64,000 bases of DNA from assembly GCA_910579135.1 (NCBI GenBank), contig CAJTTM010000008.1:26433-90432 (forward strand). The letters run 5' to 3'. This document shows positions 33,190 through 42,160 of this stretch, in pieces (within the stretch, counting starts at the first letter, position 1; each line of letters starts with the position of its first letter). The notes below the pieces were generated by a model. The model searched no databases. It had not been told where the DNA came from and was given only the letters and a program-made list of their open reading frames with translations. The stretch is from an uncultured Erysipelotrichales bacterium (GTDB lineage: Bacteria; Bacillota_I; Bacilli_A; Erysipelotrichales; Coprobacillaceae). The position numbers were made by a program, and so were the translations under genes.

Positions 33190-35664
33190 TTGAAAAAGAA
33201 ATATGATGTTATTGGAATGAGTTGTAGTGCTTGTAGTGCTCATGTTGATAAAGCGGTGCGTAAAGTCAAAGGAGTTAATGATGTTAATGTTAATTTATTG
33301 AGTCATTCTATGGTTGTTGACTTTGTGGAAGGAGCGGTTAATGATGCGATGATTTTAAAAGCGGTAGAAGATGCAGGTTATAAAGCTTTATCTAAAGATG
33401 TAGAGGAAAAGCAGACTGAAATCCATGATGATAGTGAAGATAAGAAAAAATCATTGATATTATCATTTTTATTTTTAATTCCGTTGTTTTATGTTTCGAT
33501 GGGACATATGATGAATTGGCCTTTACCTTCTATATTATTAGGTCATCAAAATATGATGGTTTTTGCCTTAGTTGAATTAATTCTTGTATTACCAATTATG
33601 TATCTTAATCGAGGATATTTTCAAAGAGGATTTAAGTCGTTAATGAATAAAAGTCCTAATATGGATACATTGATTGCGATGGGATCCTCAGCAGCATTTG
33701 TTTATAGTGTCTATGCTATTTTTTTAATGGCTTACTATTTAGGAAGAGGAGAAATGAGTGAAGTTCATCATTTTATGATGCAGTTATATTTTGAATCTTC
33801 TGGTATGATTCTTACATTAATTTCTTTAGGAAAATATTTGGAATCAAGATCTAAAAAGAAAACGAGTGAAGCCATTGAAAAACTTATGAATTTAATGCCT
33901 TCAACGGCTGTTGTTTTAAAGGATGAACAAGAAGTTGTTGTCAATATTGAAGATGTTCAAGTTGGAGATATTGTTGTTGTGAAATCAGGATGGAGTATAC
34001 CAGTGGATGGAACAATTATAAAAGGTCAAACAACAATTGATGAATCTATGATTACTGGAGAAAGTCTTCCAGTTGATAAGAAAGTCAATGATAAAGTTAT
34101 AGGAGCAACAATGAATATAGATGGATATATTCAAGTTATATGTCAACAAACGAAAGAAAATACAGTTCTTTCACAAATTATTAATTTAGTAGAAGATGCT
34201 AGTTCATCTAAAGCTCCAATTGCCCGATTGGCTGATAAAATAAGTGGTATATTTGTACCAGTGGTCATGGGAATTGCTTTTATAACATTTGTGATATGGT
34301 TATTATCAGGACAATCATTTCATTTTGCACTAACTTGTGGAATCTCTGTTCTTGTTATTTCATGCCCTTGTGCTTTAGGATTAGCAACTCCAACTGCTAT
34401 TATGGTAGGAACTGGTAAGGGGGCACAATTAGGTATATTGATTAAATCAGCAGAAACCTTGGAACTTGTTTCAAAAGCTGATACAATTGTATTAGATAAA
34501 ACAGGGACGATTACTAAAGGAAAACCACAAGTTAGTGATATTGTGAGTATTCAAATGAGTGATGAACAATTATTAGAATATGCTGGTGCTATTGAATCAG
34601 CATCATCTCATCCATTAGCCAAAGCCATTATTGAATATAACGAAAATAATGGAATAATTAGTCAAGAGATTCAAGAATTTGAATCTTTACAAGGATTAGG
34701 TTTAAAAGGATTGTATCAAGATAAGGTTTTGTTATCTGGAAATAAGCGTTTGATGGAAGAAAATAATATTGATTTACAATCTGTTATTCAACAATCAAGA
34801 GATTTTGCGAATGTTGGAAAAACTCCGTTATATTATGCTTATGATGGGAAGTTAATTGGAATGATCGTTGTTAGTGATGTTTTAAAAGAAACAAGTCAAG
34901 AGGCTATTGAGTTATTAAAGAATCAAGGATTATCAATTTATATGTTGAGTGGAGATAATGCTTTAACTGCTAAAACTGTTGGAAATCAACTTGGTATTCA
35001 AACAATTGCAGAAGTTTTACCTCAAGATAAAGAAAAACATGTAAGAGAATTACAAGATCAAGGTCATAAAGTGATTATGGTTGGTGATGGGATTAATGAT
35101 GCGCCTGCTTTGATGAGAAGTGATATTGGAATTGCGATGACTTCTGGTACAGATATTGCGATGGACTCAGCAGATATTGTTTTAATGAAAAATGATTTAA
35201 ATGATGTTGCAGCTTCTATTGAATTAAGTCATGCAGTCATTAAAAATATTAAAGAAAATCTATTTTGGGCATTCTTCTATAATGTTATTGGGATTCCTAT
35301 AGCAGCGGGGTTGTTTTATCCATTCTTTGGGTTATTGTTAGATCCAATGTTTGGAGCGGCTGCTATGAGTTTAAGTTCAGTATTTGTAGTAAGTAATGCA
35401 TTAAGACTTAGATTCTTTAAACCAAAGAAAACACAAAAGAAACAGGAGGAAAAGAAAATGAAAAGAACAATTGATATTGAAGGAATGATGTGTCAACATT
35501 GTGTAGCGCATGTAAAGAAGGCTTTAGATAATTTAGAAGGAGTAAGTGCTGATGTGAATTTAGAAAAAAATCAAGCAGTAGTTACTTTAGAGAAAGAAGT
35601 AAGTGATGATGTTTTAAAACAAGCTATTGTTGATGCTGGATATGAAGTGAAAGGTATTCATTAA
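33190..35664 (+). CDS. copA: Cu(I)-exporting P1B-type ATPase CopA with fused CopZ domain
   Basis: 824 residues. TTG start at 33190 with GAGGAGGTG upstream. The N-terminal heavy-metal domain has GMSCSACSAH (C-x-x-C). Eight membrane helices and the motifs TGES (MITGESLPVD), SCPCALGLATP (Cu-binding CPC), DKTGTITKG (phosphorylated Asp), SSHPLAKA and GDGINDAPAL follow. A Gln/Lys-rich linker joins a second metal domain at the C-terminus (GMMCQHCVAH, last 68 residues), which equals a complete CopZ chaperone. A strong internal ribosome site precedes that domain. Exports cytosolic copper; controlled by the CsoR operator. Confidence 0.95.
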   Translation: MKKKYDVIGMSCSACSAHVDKAVRKVKGVNDVNVNLLSHSMVVDFVEGAVNDAMILKAVEDAGYKALSKDVEEKQTEIHDDSEDKKKSLILSFLFLIPLFYVSMGHMMNWPLPSILLGHQNMMVFALVELILVLPIMYLNRGYFQRGFKSLMNKSPNMDTLIAMGSSAAFVYSVYAIFLMAYYLGRGEMSEVHHFMMQLYFESSGMILTLISLGKYLESRSKKKTSEAIEKLMNLMPSTAVVLKDEQEVVVNIEDVQVGDIVVVKSGWSIPVDGTIIKGQTTIDESMITGESLPVDKKVNDKVIGATMNIDGYIQVICQQTKENTVLSQIINLVEDASSSKAPIARLADKISGIFVPVVMGIAFITFVIWLLSGQSFHFALTCGISVLVISCPCALGLATPTAIMVGTGKGAQLGILIKSAETLELVSKADTIVLDKTGTITKGKPQVSDIVSIQMSDEQLLEYAGAIESASSHPLAKAIIEYNENNGIISQEIQEFESLQGLGLKGLYQDKVLLSGNKRLMEENNIDLQSVIQQSRDFANVGKTPLYYAYDGKLIGMIVVSDVLKETSQEAIELLKNQGLSIYMLSGDNALTAKTVGNQLGIQTIAEVLPQDKEKHVRELQDQGHKVIMVGDGINDAPALMRSDIGIAMTSGTDIAMDSADIVLMKNDLNDVAASIELSHAVIKNIKENLFWAFFYNVIGIPIAAGLFYPFFGLLLDPMFGAAAMSLSSVFVVSNALRLRFFKPKKTQKKQEEKKMKRTIDIEGMMCQHCVAHVKKALDNLEGVSADVNLEKNQAVVTLEKEVSDDVLKQAIVDAGYEVKGIH
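35458..35664 (+). CDS. copZ: Internal start for stand-alone CopZ copper chaperone
   Basis: In frame within copA: AGGAGG (35444-35449), 8-bp spacing, ATG 35458. The 68-residue product has the ferredoxin-like HMA fold pattern with GMMCQHC. In related bacteria copZ is a separate small gene after copA; here the stop between them is missing, yet the ribosome site remains. Both a fusion and a free chaperone are therefore possible (inference). Confidence 0.6.
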   Translation: MKRTIDIEGMMCQHCVAHVKKALDNLEGVSADVNLEKNQAVVTLEKEVSDDVLKQAIVDAGYEVKGIH

Positions 35665-35665
35665 T

Positions 35666-35935
35666 ATGCAGGCAGATAAAAAACAAGTCACTCAATTACT
35701 TAAAACAGCAAGAGGACAAATTGATGGGATATTAAAGATGGTTGATGATAATCGTTATTGTATTGATATTTCACATCAAATTTTAGCTGCGCAAGCTATA
35801 TTAAGAAAAGCCAATAAAGAAATTATTGCTTCGCATATGAAACATTGTATAGGTGAAGCGACAAATCAACAAGAACTTGATAAGAAAGTTGGAGAGATGG
35901 TACAACTTTTAGATGAGTTAATTAAGGGGTTGTAA
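35666..35935 (+). CDS. csoR: Copper-sensing repressor CsoR
   Basis: 89 residues, DUF156 family. Starts one base after the copA stop. The all-helical pattern has the family's opening (TARGQIDGILKMVDDNRYC) and the Cu(I) ligands Cys (RYCIDIS), His and Cys (HMKHCIGEA) in the C-H-C arrangement. As the last gene of the operon it would repress its own promoter at 33113-33140. The ribosome site is weak, suggesting coupling to copA translation. Confidence 0.92.
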   Translation: MQADKKQVTQLLKTARGQIDGILKMVDDNRYCIDISHQILAAQAILRKANKEIIASHMKHCIGEATNQQELDKKVGEMVQLLDELIKGL

Positions 35936-36132
35936 CGAATAAATAAAATAGTTTCAATAACGGAAAAACGTGCAAAGATGTGCGTTTTTTTCCTTTGAAA
36001 AAGTGTTCATGACAGATGGATATATAATTCTCACCATTTTTAATATATATTAAGAATTATGGTTTTATATTATGAAAATTGTGCTTTTCTATTGTGTTTT
36101 TATATAATCTCTGTTATTATGTTAATATAAAT

Positions 36133-36207
36133 TAAATTAGCAAAACTATTGAAAGATAGTGACGCAAAGCTATAGGGTCTTTAAAATGACAGCCAGTTGC
36201 AATTATT
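36133..36207 (+). ncRNA. Cyclic di-GMP-I (GEMM) riboswitch
   Basis: Contains the class-defining landmarks in order: GCAAAACTATT, the GAAA tetraloop hairpin CTATTGAAAGATAG, the GACGCAAAGC core, GGGTC, an ATGACAGCCAG segment (receptor for the tetraloop) and TTGC closing P1 with the first GCAA. It is about 180 bp upstream of the secreted NlpC/P60-like gene and is followed by a terminator, so c-di-GMP probably controls transcription read-through. Confidence 0.88.
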
Positions 36208-36239
36208 TATAAACTAGATATTATAATAAATGTGATATG

Positions 36240-36271
36240 GCTCTATTTATGAAGTAAATAGGGTTTTGTTA
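36240..36271 (+). terminator. Expression-platform terminator of the riboswitch
   Basis: CTCTATTTA / TAAATAGGG stem (one mismatch) followed by TTTTGTT, about 35 nt after the aptamer. A natural on/off element for the downstream gene; which ligand state ends transcription cannot be told by eye. Confidence 0.65.
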
Positions 36272-36382
36272 TTTATAAGACATAATCATATTAGTTCCTA
36301 TAGTATTCTAAGATAGATAGGTTTTATTATGGAAATATAAGTGTTTTTTTAGTTGTGCTAGAATAACGGGAGGAATAATACT

Positions 36383-38158
36383 ATGAAAAAGTTATCATTT
36401 TGTTTATTGAGTTTAATGCTATGTTTAAGTATGGTATTTATTCATATTCAAGATACATTTGCGATTCAACAAGCTATTGATATTGAGGGTAGAGAACAAA
36501 TTAATATTGTTTTAGGAAAAACGGTTCAAATTGATACATGGGAATGCTCTCATTTTCAATTTGAAAATAATGATAATATTGTATCAATGAATAATGATTA
36601 TATTACGGCTAAAAATCTAGGAGTAGCGGTTCTTACTTATCAGTATGGTGAATCCGAAAAGAAAAGTTTAACGATTAATGTTGTTGCTCCTTATGTATTA
36701 GATAAAACAGCTTACCAAATCTTTCGAGAAGATGGATATTATGATCCAGTATTTTCAGTACATGTTAATTGGCTAAATGACTATAGTTATATAAGTACTA
36801 ATTATGATGATAATATCTTTTTAAATCATGTGGATTATCAAACTGGTATTATAGAATTTTATGTATATTTTGATAATCAAAATGAAAGAGAATATACATT
36901 TAATGTAGATGGACAAGATTTTAGTGTTAAGGTTTCTTTGGTTGAGGCAGAACTAAAGGCAAATAATACTATTAGTAATCAAATTGGAAGTTTAGTGACA
37001 TATAGTGGGAAAAGCGATACACTTTCATTAAAGTTTTATGGGAAAAAGGCAAATGCTTCTCAATGGGCAACAACAAATTCAAAAGTTGCGACTGTTAATT
37101 CAGCTGGAAAAGTAACAGGTAAAGGCGTTGGTAGATGCTATATAAGAGCTTATAGTAAAACTGGAGATTATTTGGAATATTTAGTTGAATGTACATATAA
37201 AGGGGCATATCAAGCTGTATTGAATGGTTTTAATGATATGTTGAAAGGTGATAATGGAAAAATTATTCAATATAGTCAACCTAAACGTATGAGTAAAGGA
37301 TATCGTGATTGCAGTTCCTTTGTTTCAAGATGTTATTATGATACAACATTATCAAGAAAAATATTAAAGATTGGAAATATTAAAGGGAATTATGCTTCTA
37401 CTGCTGCTGATCAGGCAAAGTGGCTTAACTCAAAAGATAAGAAGGTTGCAGATGGATTAGTAGATAAAAAGAATTTATTACCAGGAGATTGTATCTATAC
37501 ACGTGGTTCTTCTGATAATGGAAGATGGAGAAAGATATATCATACTGTCTTATATGTTGGTAATGGTTTAACAATTACGACATCTAGTTCAAAAGCAACA
37601 TTAAAATTAAGAAGATATGATTATAATGCTCATAATATTGTATTTATAGGTAGACCTTTAAAACCAAAGGTGGTTAAGACAACAAGTATTTCTTTAAATA
37701 AAACAAGTGTAACTTTAGGCGTAAAAGAAAAGTTTACTTTAAAAGCAGTAAGAAAGCCTACTAATTCAACACAGAAAGCAACTTTTAAATCTTCTAATAG
37801 TGCTATTGCTTCTGTTGCATCATCAGGAGTGATAACAGCTAAAAAAAGTGGAACTGCATATATAACTGTTGTTTCTGGAAGTAAAAGTAAAAAATGTAAG
37901 GTTGTTGTTAAAAAGGCACCTTCATCTATAAAATTAAATGCGAGAAGTAAAACGATAAGAAGAAAAAAGACTTTCCAATTGAAAACAACATTAACAAAAG
38001 GTAGTGTTTCAAATAAGATAACATATAAGTCTTCAAATTCTAAAGTAGCTTCTGTATCTTCATCTGGAAAGATTACAGCCAAGAAAAATGGAAAAGCAAC
38101 AATTACAGTGACAACATTCAATGGTAAAAAAGCAAGTATAAAGATTACAGTGAAATAG
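36383..38158 (+). CDS. Secreted Ig-like protein with NlpC/P60-type amidase domain
   Basis: 591 residues, ATG 36383 after GGGAGGAAT. Signal peptide (LSFCLLSLMLCLSMVFIH). N-terminal beta domains include one Big_2-like unit (residues ~210-270). A papain-like NlpC/P60/CHAP-type domain (~275-420) has Cys in YRDCSSFVSR and His in KIYHTVLYVGNG. Two C-terminal Big_2 domains (~430-590) carry S-S-N-S-x-x-A-S-V signatures. No anchor motif. Likely a cell-wall peptidase or wall-bound remodelling protein whose expression depends on the c-di-GMP riboswitch. Confidence 0.85.
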   Translation: MKKLSFCLLSLMLCLSMVFIHIQDTFAIQQAIDIEGREQINIVLGKTVQIDTWECSHFQFENNDNIVSMNNDYITAKNLGVAVLTYQYGESEKKSLTINVVAPYVLDKTAYQIFREDGYYDPVFSVHVNWLNDYSYISTNYDDNIFLNHVDYQTGIIEFYVYFDNQNEREYTFNVDGQDFSVKVSLVEAELKANNTISNQIGSLVTYSGKSDTLSLKFYGKKANASQWATTNSKVATVNSAGKVTGKGVGRCYIRAYSKTGDYLEYLVECTYKGAYQAVLNGFNDMLKGDNGKIIQYSQPKRMSKGYRDCSSFVSRCYYDTTLSRKILKIGNIKGNYASTAADQAKWLNSKDKKVADGLVDKKNLLPGDCIYTRGSSDNGRWRKIYHTVLYVGNGLTITTSSSKATLKLRRYDYNAHNIVFIGRPLKPKVVKTTSISLNKTSVTLGVKEKFTLKAVRKPTNSTQKATFKSSNSAIASVASSGVITAKKSGTAYITVVSGSKSKKCKVVVKKAPSSIKLNARSKTIRRKKTFQLKTTLTKGSVSNKITYKSSNSKVASVSSSGKITAKKNGKATITVTTFNGKKASIKITVK

Positions 38159-38182
38159 GAATGAATTTTCATTCCTTTTTTC
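38157..38182 (+). terminator. Rho-independent terminator
   Basis: GGAATGA-ATTT-TCATTCC stem followed by T6, overlapping the stop of the preceding gene. Confidence 0.85.
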
Positions 38183-38229
38183 ACACTTTTTATTTTTTTG
38201 AATACTTTAAAATGAGGAGTGTGAAAAAA

Positions 38230-38550
38230 ATGGATTATTATGATGATTATCAAAGAGCGGTTTATCCAACTGTAGGAGAAATTTTATTATATACTGTGAA
38301 GAAGGGGGATAACCCTTATCGTATAGCACAGACGTTTAATACTGATGTCAAATGGGTATTAGCAATGAATAATTTGAAAAAAGATCAATATATTTATCCT
38401 AATCAACAATTGCTTATTCCTGTTGTTTATCAAAAACCAATGCCTATGCCACCTAAACCACCTATTACAGGACCAGGTTTTATACCAAAACCACCAAGAC
38501 CACAACCAAGAGAAGAACTAGAAAGAAATCAATATGACATGTTTTTTTAA
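38230..38550 (+). CDS. LysM-domain protein with proline-rich tail
   Basis: 106 residues; ATG 38230 after GAGGAGTG. The reading from 38161 starts in the terminator and is rejected. Residues ~15-65 form a LysM domain (LLYTVKKGDNPYRIAQTFN; VLAMNNLKKDQYIYPNQQL), binding GlcNAc-containing glycans. A Pro-rich tail follows. There is no signal peptide, reminiscent of spore-coat or SafA-like LysM proteins, so location is uncertain. Confidence 0.8.
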   Translation: MDYYDDYQRAVYPTVGEILLYTVKKGDNPYRIAQTFNTDVKWVLAMNNLKKDQYIYPNQQLLIPVVYQKPMPMPPKPPITGPGFIPKPPRPQPREELERNQYDMFF

Positions 38551-38602
38551 AAAATGTATAAATTTTTATTTTTAACTAAAACTATTAATAAAGGAGGATT
38601 TT

Positions 38603-38953
38603 ATGAAAAAGATTTTACTTTTATTAACGGTTATTATGTTAATAGGATGTTCAAACCAACCTCAAGAATCAAAAAATAAAATATATAAAGATGGTCATTA
38701 TGAAGCTGTTGTAAAGGGATATGGTGGAAATTTTACAATGAAAGCTACCTTTAAGAATGATAAATTAACTGATATAACAGTTATGGAGAATGAAGAAACA
38801 CCTTCTATTGGAGGAGTGGCAATTGAACAATTAATTACTCAAATGAAAGAAAAACAAAATGAAAACATTGATACTGTTAGTGGTGCTACAAAAACATCAC
38901 AAGCAATGATAGATGCATACAAAGATATTTTATCAAGAGCAAAATTAAAGTGA
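38603..38953 (+). CDS. FMN-binding lipoprotein
   Basis: 116 residues, ATG 38603 after AAAGGAGG. Lipobox LIGCSN. FMN_bind domain with the V-S-G-A-T-K-T-S motif, whose Thr is the site of covalent FMN attachment by ApbE in related proteins. Such lipoproteins take part in extracellular electron transfer or reductase chains. No ApbE or Rnf partner is present in the window. Confidence 0.88.
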   Translation: MKKILLLLTVIMLIGCSNQPQESKNKIYKDGHYEAVVKGYGGNFTMKATFKNDKLTDITVMENEETPSIGGVAIEQLITQMKEKQNENIDTVSGATKTSQAMIDAYKDILSRAKLK

Positions 38954-38975
38954 GCATAAGCTCACTTTTTATCTT
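38948..38975 (+). terminator. Rho-independent terminator
   Basis: AAAGTGAGC / GCTCACTTT stem with a 4-nt loop and T run after the FMN-binding lipoprotein gene. Confidence 0.85.
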
Positions 38976-39053
38976 ATAATAGTTGGAAAATGATAAACCA
39001 CTTTATTTTTTTTTGGAATTGGTATATTATAATTCTAAATAGGAGGCATGGAT

Positions 39054-40514
39054 ATGCAGAGGGTTAGCAAAGAAAGAAATATGACATTATTGATGGATTT
39101 TTATGAATTAACAATGTCATATAATTATTTTAAACTTGGAAAAACAGATGAAATTGTTTATTTTGATATGTTTTATAGAAAAAATCCAGATAATGGGGGA
39201 TTTGTATTGTTTGCTGGATTGCAACAATTGATTGAATGTATTAAAGATATGAGATTTAGTGAAGGGGATATTGATTATTTAAGATCGCTTAATCAATTTG
39301 ATGAGGATTTCTTTGATTATTTAAGGAATTTTAGATTTACAGGTACGATATATTCAATGAAAGAAGGAACTCCAGTATTTCCTTATGAGCCATTAATAAC
39401 AGTAAAAGCCAAATTGGTTGAAGCACAATTGATTGAAACATTTGTATTGGTAACAATTAATCATCAATCATTGATTGCTACAAAAGCACACAGAATTGTC
39501 CAAGAGGCAAAAGGAAGAGCTGTTATGGAATTTGGAGCAAGACGTGCTCAAGGTTATGATGGTGCTAATTATGGTGCAAGAGCTGCTTATATTGGAGGTG
39601 TTATGGGTACTGCAACAGTAATGGCAGGAAAAGATTTTGGTATTCCAGTTTTGGGAACGATGGCCCATTCATTTGTTCAATCTTTTAATAGTGAGTATCA
39701 AGCATTTGAGGCTTATGCAAAGGTTTATCCAGATAATTGTGTTTTATTGGTTGATACTTATGATACATTAAAGAGTGGAGTTCCAAATGCGATAAAGGTT
39801 GCTCAAGAAGTTTTAATTCCAATGGGGAAAAGATTAAAAGGAATTAGATTGGATAGTGGAGATATTGCTTATTTAACAAAGAAAGCAAGAATGATGTTAG
39901 ATATTGCGGGACTTACTGATTGTAAAATTACTGTATCTAATGCATTAGATGAATATTTGATTCGCTCTATATTGGAACAAGGTGCCCAAATTGATTCTTT
40001 TGGAGTTGGAGAGAACTTAATTGTATCAAAATCATCTCCAGTATTTGGTGGTGTTTATAAATTAGCTGCTGTAGAAAAGGATGGCACAATTATACCAAAA
40101 ATCAAGATTTCTGAAAATGTTGAAAAAATTACGAATCCAGGATATAAAAAGGTTTATAGATTAATTGAAAAAGAAACAAATAAGGCGATTGCAGATATTA
40201 TTACTTTCTATGATGAAACTTTAGATGAAAATCAAGATCTTACTATTTATCATCAAAATAATATTTGGAAAAATAAAACATTATATGCTGGTACATACGA
40301 AATTATTCCTTTACAAGTGACAGTATTTGATGAGGGAGAATGTATTTATCCAGAATATAGCTTAAATGAAATTAGAGAATATTCAAAAAAACAGAAGGAT
40401 TTACTATGGGATGAATTATTAAGACTTGAATATCCACATACTTATTATGTTGATTTAAGTAAAAAACTTTTAGATTATAAATTAAAGATGTTAGAGGAAA
40501 AAAGAGGAGTTTAA
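39054..40514 (+). CDS. pncB: Nicotinate phosphoribosyltransferase
   Basis: 486 residues; ATG 39054 gives 7-bp spacing to AGGAGG, whereas ATG 39048 is too close. N-terminal YELTMSYNYFKLGK, a central EFGARRAQGYDGANYG segment, GTMAHSFVQSF (with the His phosphorylated in this family) and IRLDSGDIAYL (phosphoribosyl-binding). Converts nicotinate and PRPP, with ATP hydrolysis, to nicotinate mononucleotide for NAD salvage. Followed 2 bp later by the tyrA-like gene. Confidence 0.93.
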   Translation: MQRVSKERNMTLLMDFYELTMSYNYFKLGKTDEIVYFDMFYRKNPDNGGFVLFAGLQQLIECIKDMRFSEGDIDYLRSLNQFDEDFFDYLRNFRFTGTIYSMKEGTPVFPYEPLITVKAKLVEAQLIETFVLVTINHQSLIATKAHRIVQEAKGRAVMEFGARRAQGYDGANYGARAAYIGGVMGTATVMAGKDFGIPVLGTMAHSFVQSFNSEYQAFEAYAKVYPDNCVLLVDTYDTLKSGVPNAIKVAQEVLIPMGKRLKGIRLDSGDIAYLTKKARMMLDIAGLTDCKITVSNALDEYLIRSILEQGAQIDSFGVGENLIVSKSSPVFGGVYKLAAVEKDGTIIPKIKISENVEKITNPGYKKVYRLIEKETNKAIADIITFYDETLDENQDLTIYHQNNIWKNKTLYAGTYEIIPLQVTVFDEGECIYPEYSLNEIREYSKKQKDLLWDELLRLEYPHTYYVDLSKKLLDYKLKMLEEKRGV

Positions 40515-40516
40515 AT

Positions 40517-41347
40517 ATGATTGTTACAGTCGTAGGTTTAGGTGTTGTTGGTGGAAGTTTTGTAAAAGCTTTAAAGGGTAAAGGATACGAAGTTTATGGA
40601 ATTGATACTGATGAACAGACTTTAAAGATAGCTAAGGAAGAAGGGTATATTATTGAAGGATATACTGATGGAAAAGAAATATTAAAAAAGAGTGATCTTA
40701 CAATTATATGTTTATATCCTTCTATTGTTTTGGATTTTATTAAAAATAATACTTTTAAAAAGGGAAGTATTATTTCTGATGCAGTAGGTATTAAATCATA
40801 TTTTTTAAATCAAGCGTTAGAACTTATTGATGATGATATAGAATATGTTAGTGGGCATCCAATGGCTGGAAGAGAAAAAAAAGGTTTTGCATATGCAAGT
40901 AAAGAAGTCTTTAAAGGTGCGAACTATATTATTATAGAACATGAGAAGAATAAAAAAGAAAGTATCACATTTATGCAAAACTTTGTATCGGATTTAGGGT
41001 TTAAAAGTGTAAGAATCATGTCACCTTATGATCATGATGAAATTATATCTTTTACATCACAATTGCCTCATGTTTTAGCGGTTTCATTAATTAATAGCGA
41101 TAATCAAAAATATGATACTGGAAAGTATATTGGAGATTCTTATCGTGATTTAACAAGAATTGCGAATATCAATGAAGAACTATGGGCTGAGCTATTTTTA
41201 AATAATAAAGAGTATTTATTACAATCTATGAATCAATTTAAAGAACAATTTGATTTATTAAAAGAAGCTATTATTAGTGGTCGAGAAGATGTTTTGAAAG
41301 AAAAATTCATTCAAGCAACAAAACGCAGAGAAAATCTAGAAAAGTAA
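40517..41347 (+). CDS. tyrA: Prephenate dehydrogenase
   Basis: 276 residues. Rossmann NAD-binding motif GLGVVGGSFVKAL at the N-terminus, active-site segment SGHPMAGREKKGF (conserved His) and the helical dimerisation domain with SQLPHVLAVSL. Oxidatively decarboxylates prephenate to 4-hydroxyphenylpyruvate for tyrosine synthesis. No ACT domain. Paired with pncB as a two-gene unit ending in a strong hairpin. Confidence 0.92.
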   Translation: MIVTVVGLGVVGGSFVKALKGKGYEVYGIDTDEQTLKIAKEEGYIIEGYTDGKEILKKSDLTIICLYPSIVLDFIKNNTFKKGSIISDAVGIKSYFLNQALELIDDDIEYVSGHPMAGREKKGFAYASKEVFKGANYIIIEHEKNKKESITFMQNFVSDLGFKSVRIMSPYDHDEIISFTSQLPHVLAVSLINSDNQKYDTGKYIGDSYRDLTRIANINEELWAELFLNNKEYLLQSMNQFKEQFDLLKEAIISGREDVLKEKFIQATKRRENLEK

Positions 41348-41366
41348 TTTTCTAGATTTTCATTGT
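41330..41366 (+). terminator. Rho-independent terminator
   Basis: Long GAAAATCTAGAAA / TTTCTAGATTTTC stem spanning the tyrA stop. The T run after it is weak. Confidence 0.7.
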
Positions 41367-41413
41367 ATTTATCAATAGAAAATACCCTCAAGAAAAAAAT
41401 CTTAAAAAAAGTA

Positions 41414-41442
41414 TTGCATTTATATTGAAAATATTATATTAT
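41414..41442 (+). promoter_or_regulatory. Promoter of the tRNA array
   Basis: TTGCAT (41414-41419), 17-bp spacer, TATTAT (41437-41442); 20 bp before tRNA-Cys. Confidence 0.7.
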
Positions 41443-41461
41443 ATACAAGCAACGAGGAATT

Positions 41462-41536
41462 GGTTCCATGGCCAAGTTGGTAAGGCAACAGACTGCAACT
41501 CTGTTATCATCGGTTCGAGTCCGGTTGGAACCTCCA
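41462..41536 (+). tRNA. tRNA-Cys (GCA)
   Basis: Acceptor GGTTCCA / TGGAACC, anticodon loop CTGCAAC, TTCGAGT T-loop, CCA encoded. Confidence 0.95.
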
Positions 41537-41544
41537 TTGCATAT

Positions 41545-41633
41545 GCCCAGGTGGCGAAATTGGTAGACGCACAGGACTTAAAATCCTGCGGACCTTAAAA
41601 TCCGTGCCGGTTCGACTCCGGCCCTGGGCACCA
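41545..41633 (+). tRNA. tRNA-Leu (UAA)
   Basis: Acceptor GCCCAGG / CCTGGGC, anticodon TAA, long variable arm, CCA encoded. Confidence 0.95.
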
Positions 41634-41652
41634 AATTTAAAATAAAAAAGTG

Positions 41653-41681
41653 TTGCAAATTGATAGAGAGTGTGCTATAAT
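41653..41681 (+). promoter_or_regulatory. Internal promoter in the tRNA array
   Basis: TTGCAA (41653-41658), 17-bp spacer, TATAAT (41676-41681), 20 bp before tRNA-Arg. Splits the array into two promoter-driven parts. Confidence 0.75.
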
Positions 41682-41701
41682 GGTGTGGCTCTAAAGTTCT
41701 T

Positions 41702-41778
41702 GCGCTAGTAGCTCAACTGGATAGAGTGCTTGACTACGGATCAAGAGGTTGTGGGTTCGATTCCTGCCTAGCGCGCCA
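41702..41778 (+). tRNA. tRNA-Arg (ACG)
   Basis: Acceptor GCGCTAG / CTAGCGC; anticodon ACG (read as ICG after deamination); CCA encoded. Confidence 0.95.
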
Positions 41779-41795
41779 ATTTAATTTGTTAGCAT

Positions 41796-41872
41796 CGGGA
41801 AGTAGCACAGCTTGGTAGTGCACCTGGTTTGGGACCAGGGGGTCGCAGGTTCAAATCCTGTCTTCCCGACCA
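41796..41872 (+). tRNA. tRNA-Pro (UGG)
   Basis: Acceptor CGGGAAG / CTTCCCG, anticodon TGG in loop TTTGGGA, CCA encoded. Confidence 0.95.
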
Positions 41873-41879
41873 TTGAGAT

Positions 41880-41955
41880 GGGGCTTTAGCTCAGATGGGA
41901 GAGCGCCTGCTTTGCACGCAGGAGGTCAGCGGTTCGATCCCGCTAAGCTCCACCA
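41880..41955 (+). tRNA. tRNA-Ala (UGC)
   Basis: Acceptor GGGGCTT / AAGCTCC, anticodon TGC, CCA encoded. Its last 16 bases equal the attR core of the ICE at 23052-23067. Confidence 0.95.
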
Positions 41956-41976
41956 TTTTAAAGGTAGTAACGTTAT

Positions 41977-42053
41977 GGCGGGGTAGCTCAGTTGGCTAGA
42001 GCAACCGGTTCATACCCGGTAGGTCGTAGGTTCGAATCCCATCCCCGCTACCA
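41977..42053 (+). tRNA. tRNA-Met (CAU), elongator
   Basis: Acceptor GGCGGGG / CCCCGCT (terminal G-U); CAT anticodon; the body resembles Bacillus elongator tRNA-Met. Lacks initiator features. Confidence 0.88.
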
Positions 42054-42075
42054 ATTTAATGATTCTGTAAGACAA

Positions 42076-42152
42076 GGACCCTTAGCTCAGTTGGTTAGAG
42101 CAACCGGCTCATAACCGGTCGGTCGTTGGTTCGAGTCCAACAGGGTCCACCA
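42076..42152 (+). tRNA. tRNA-Ile2 (CAU, lysidine-modified)
   Basis: Acceptor GGACCCT / AGGGTCC with CAT anticodon; the body matches the Bacillus tRNA-Ile2 type that TilS modifies to read AUA. Confidence 0.82.
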
Positions 42153-42160
42153 TATGATGC

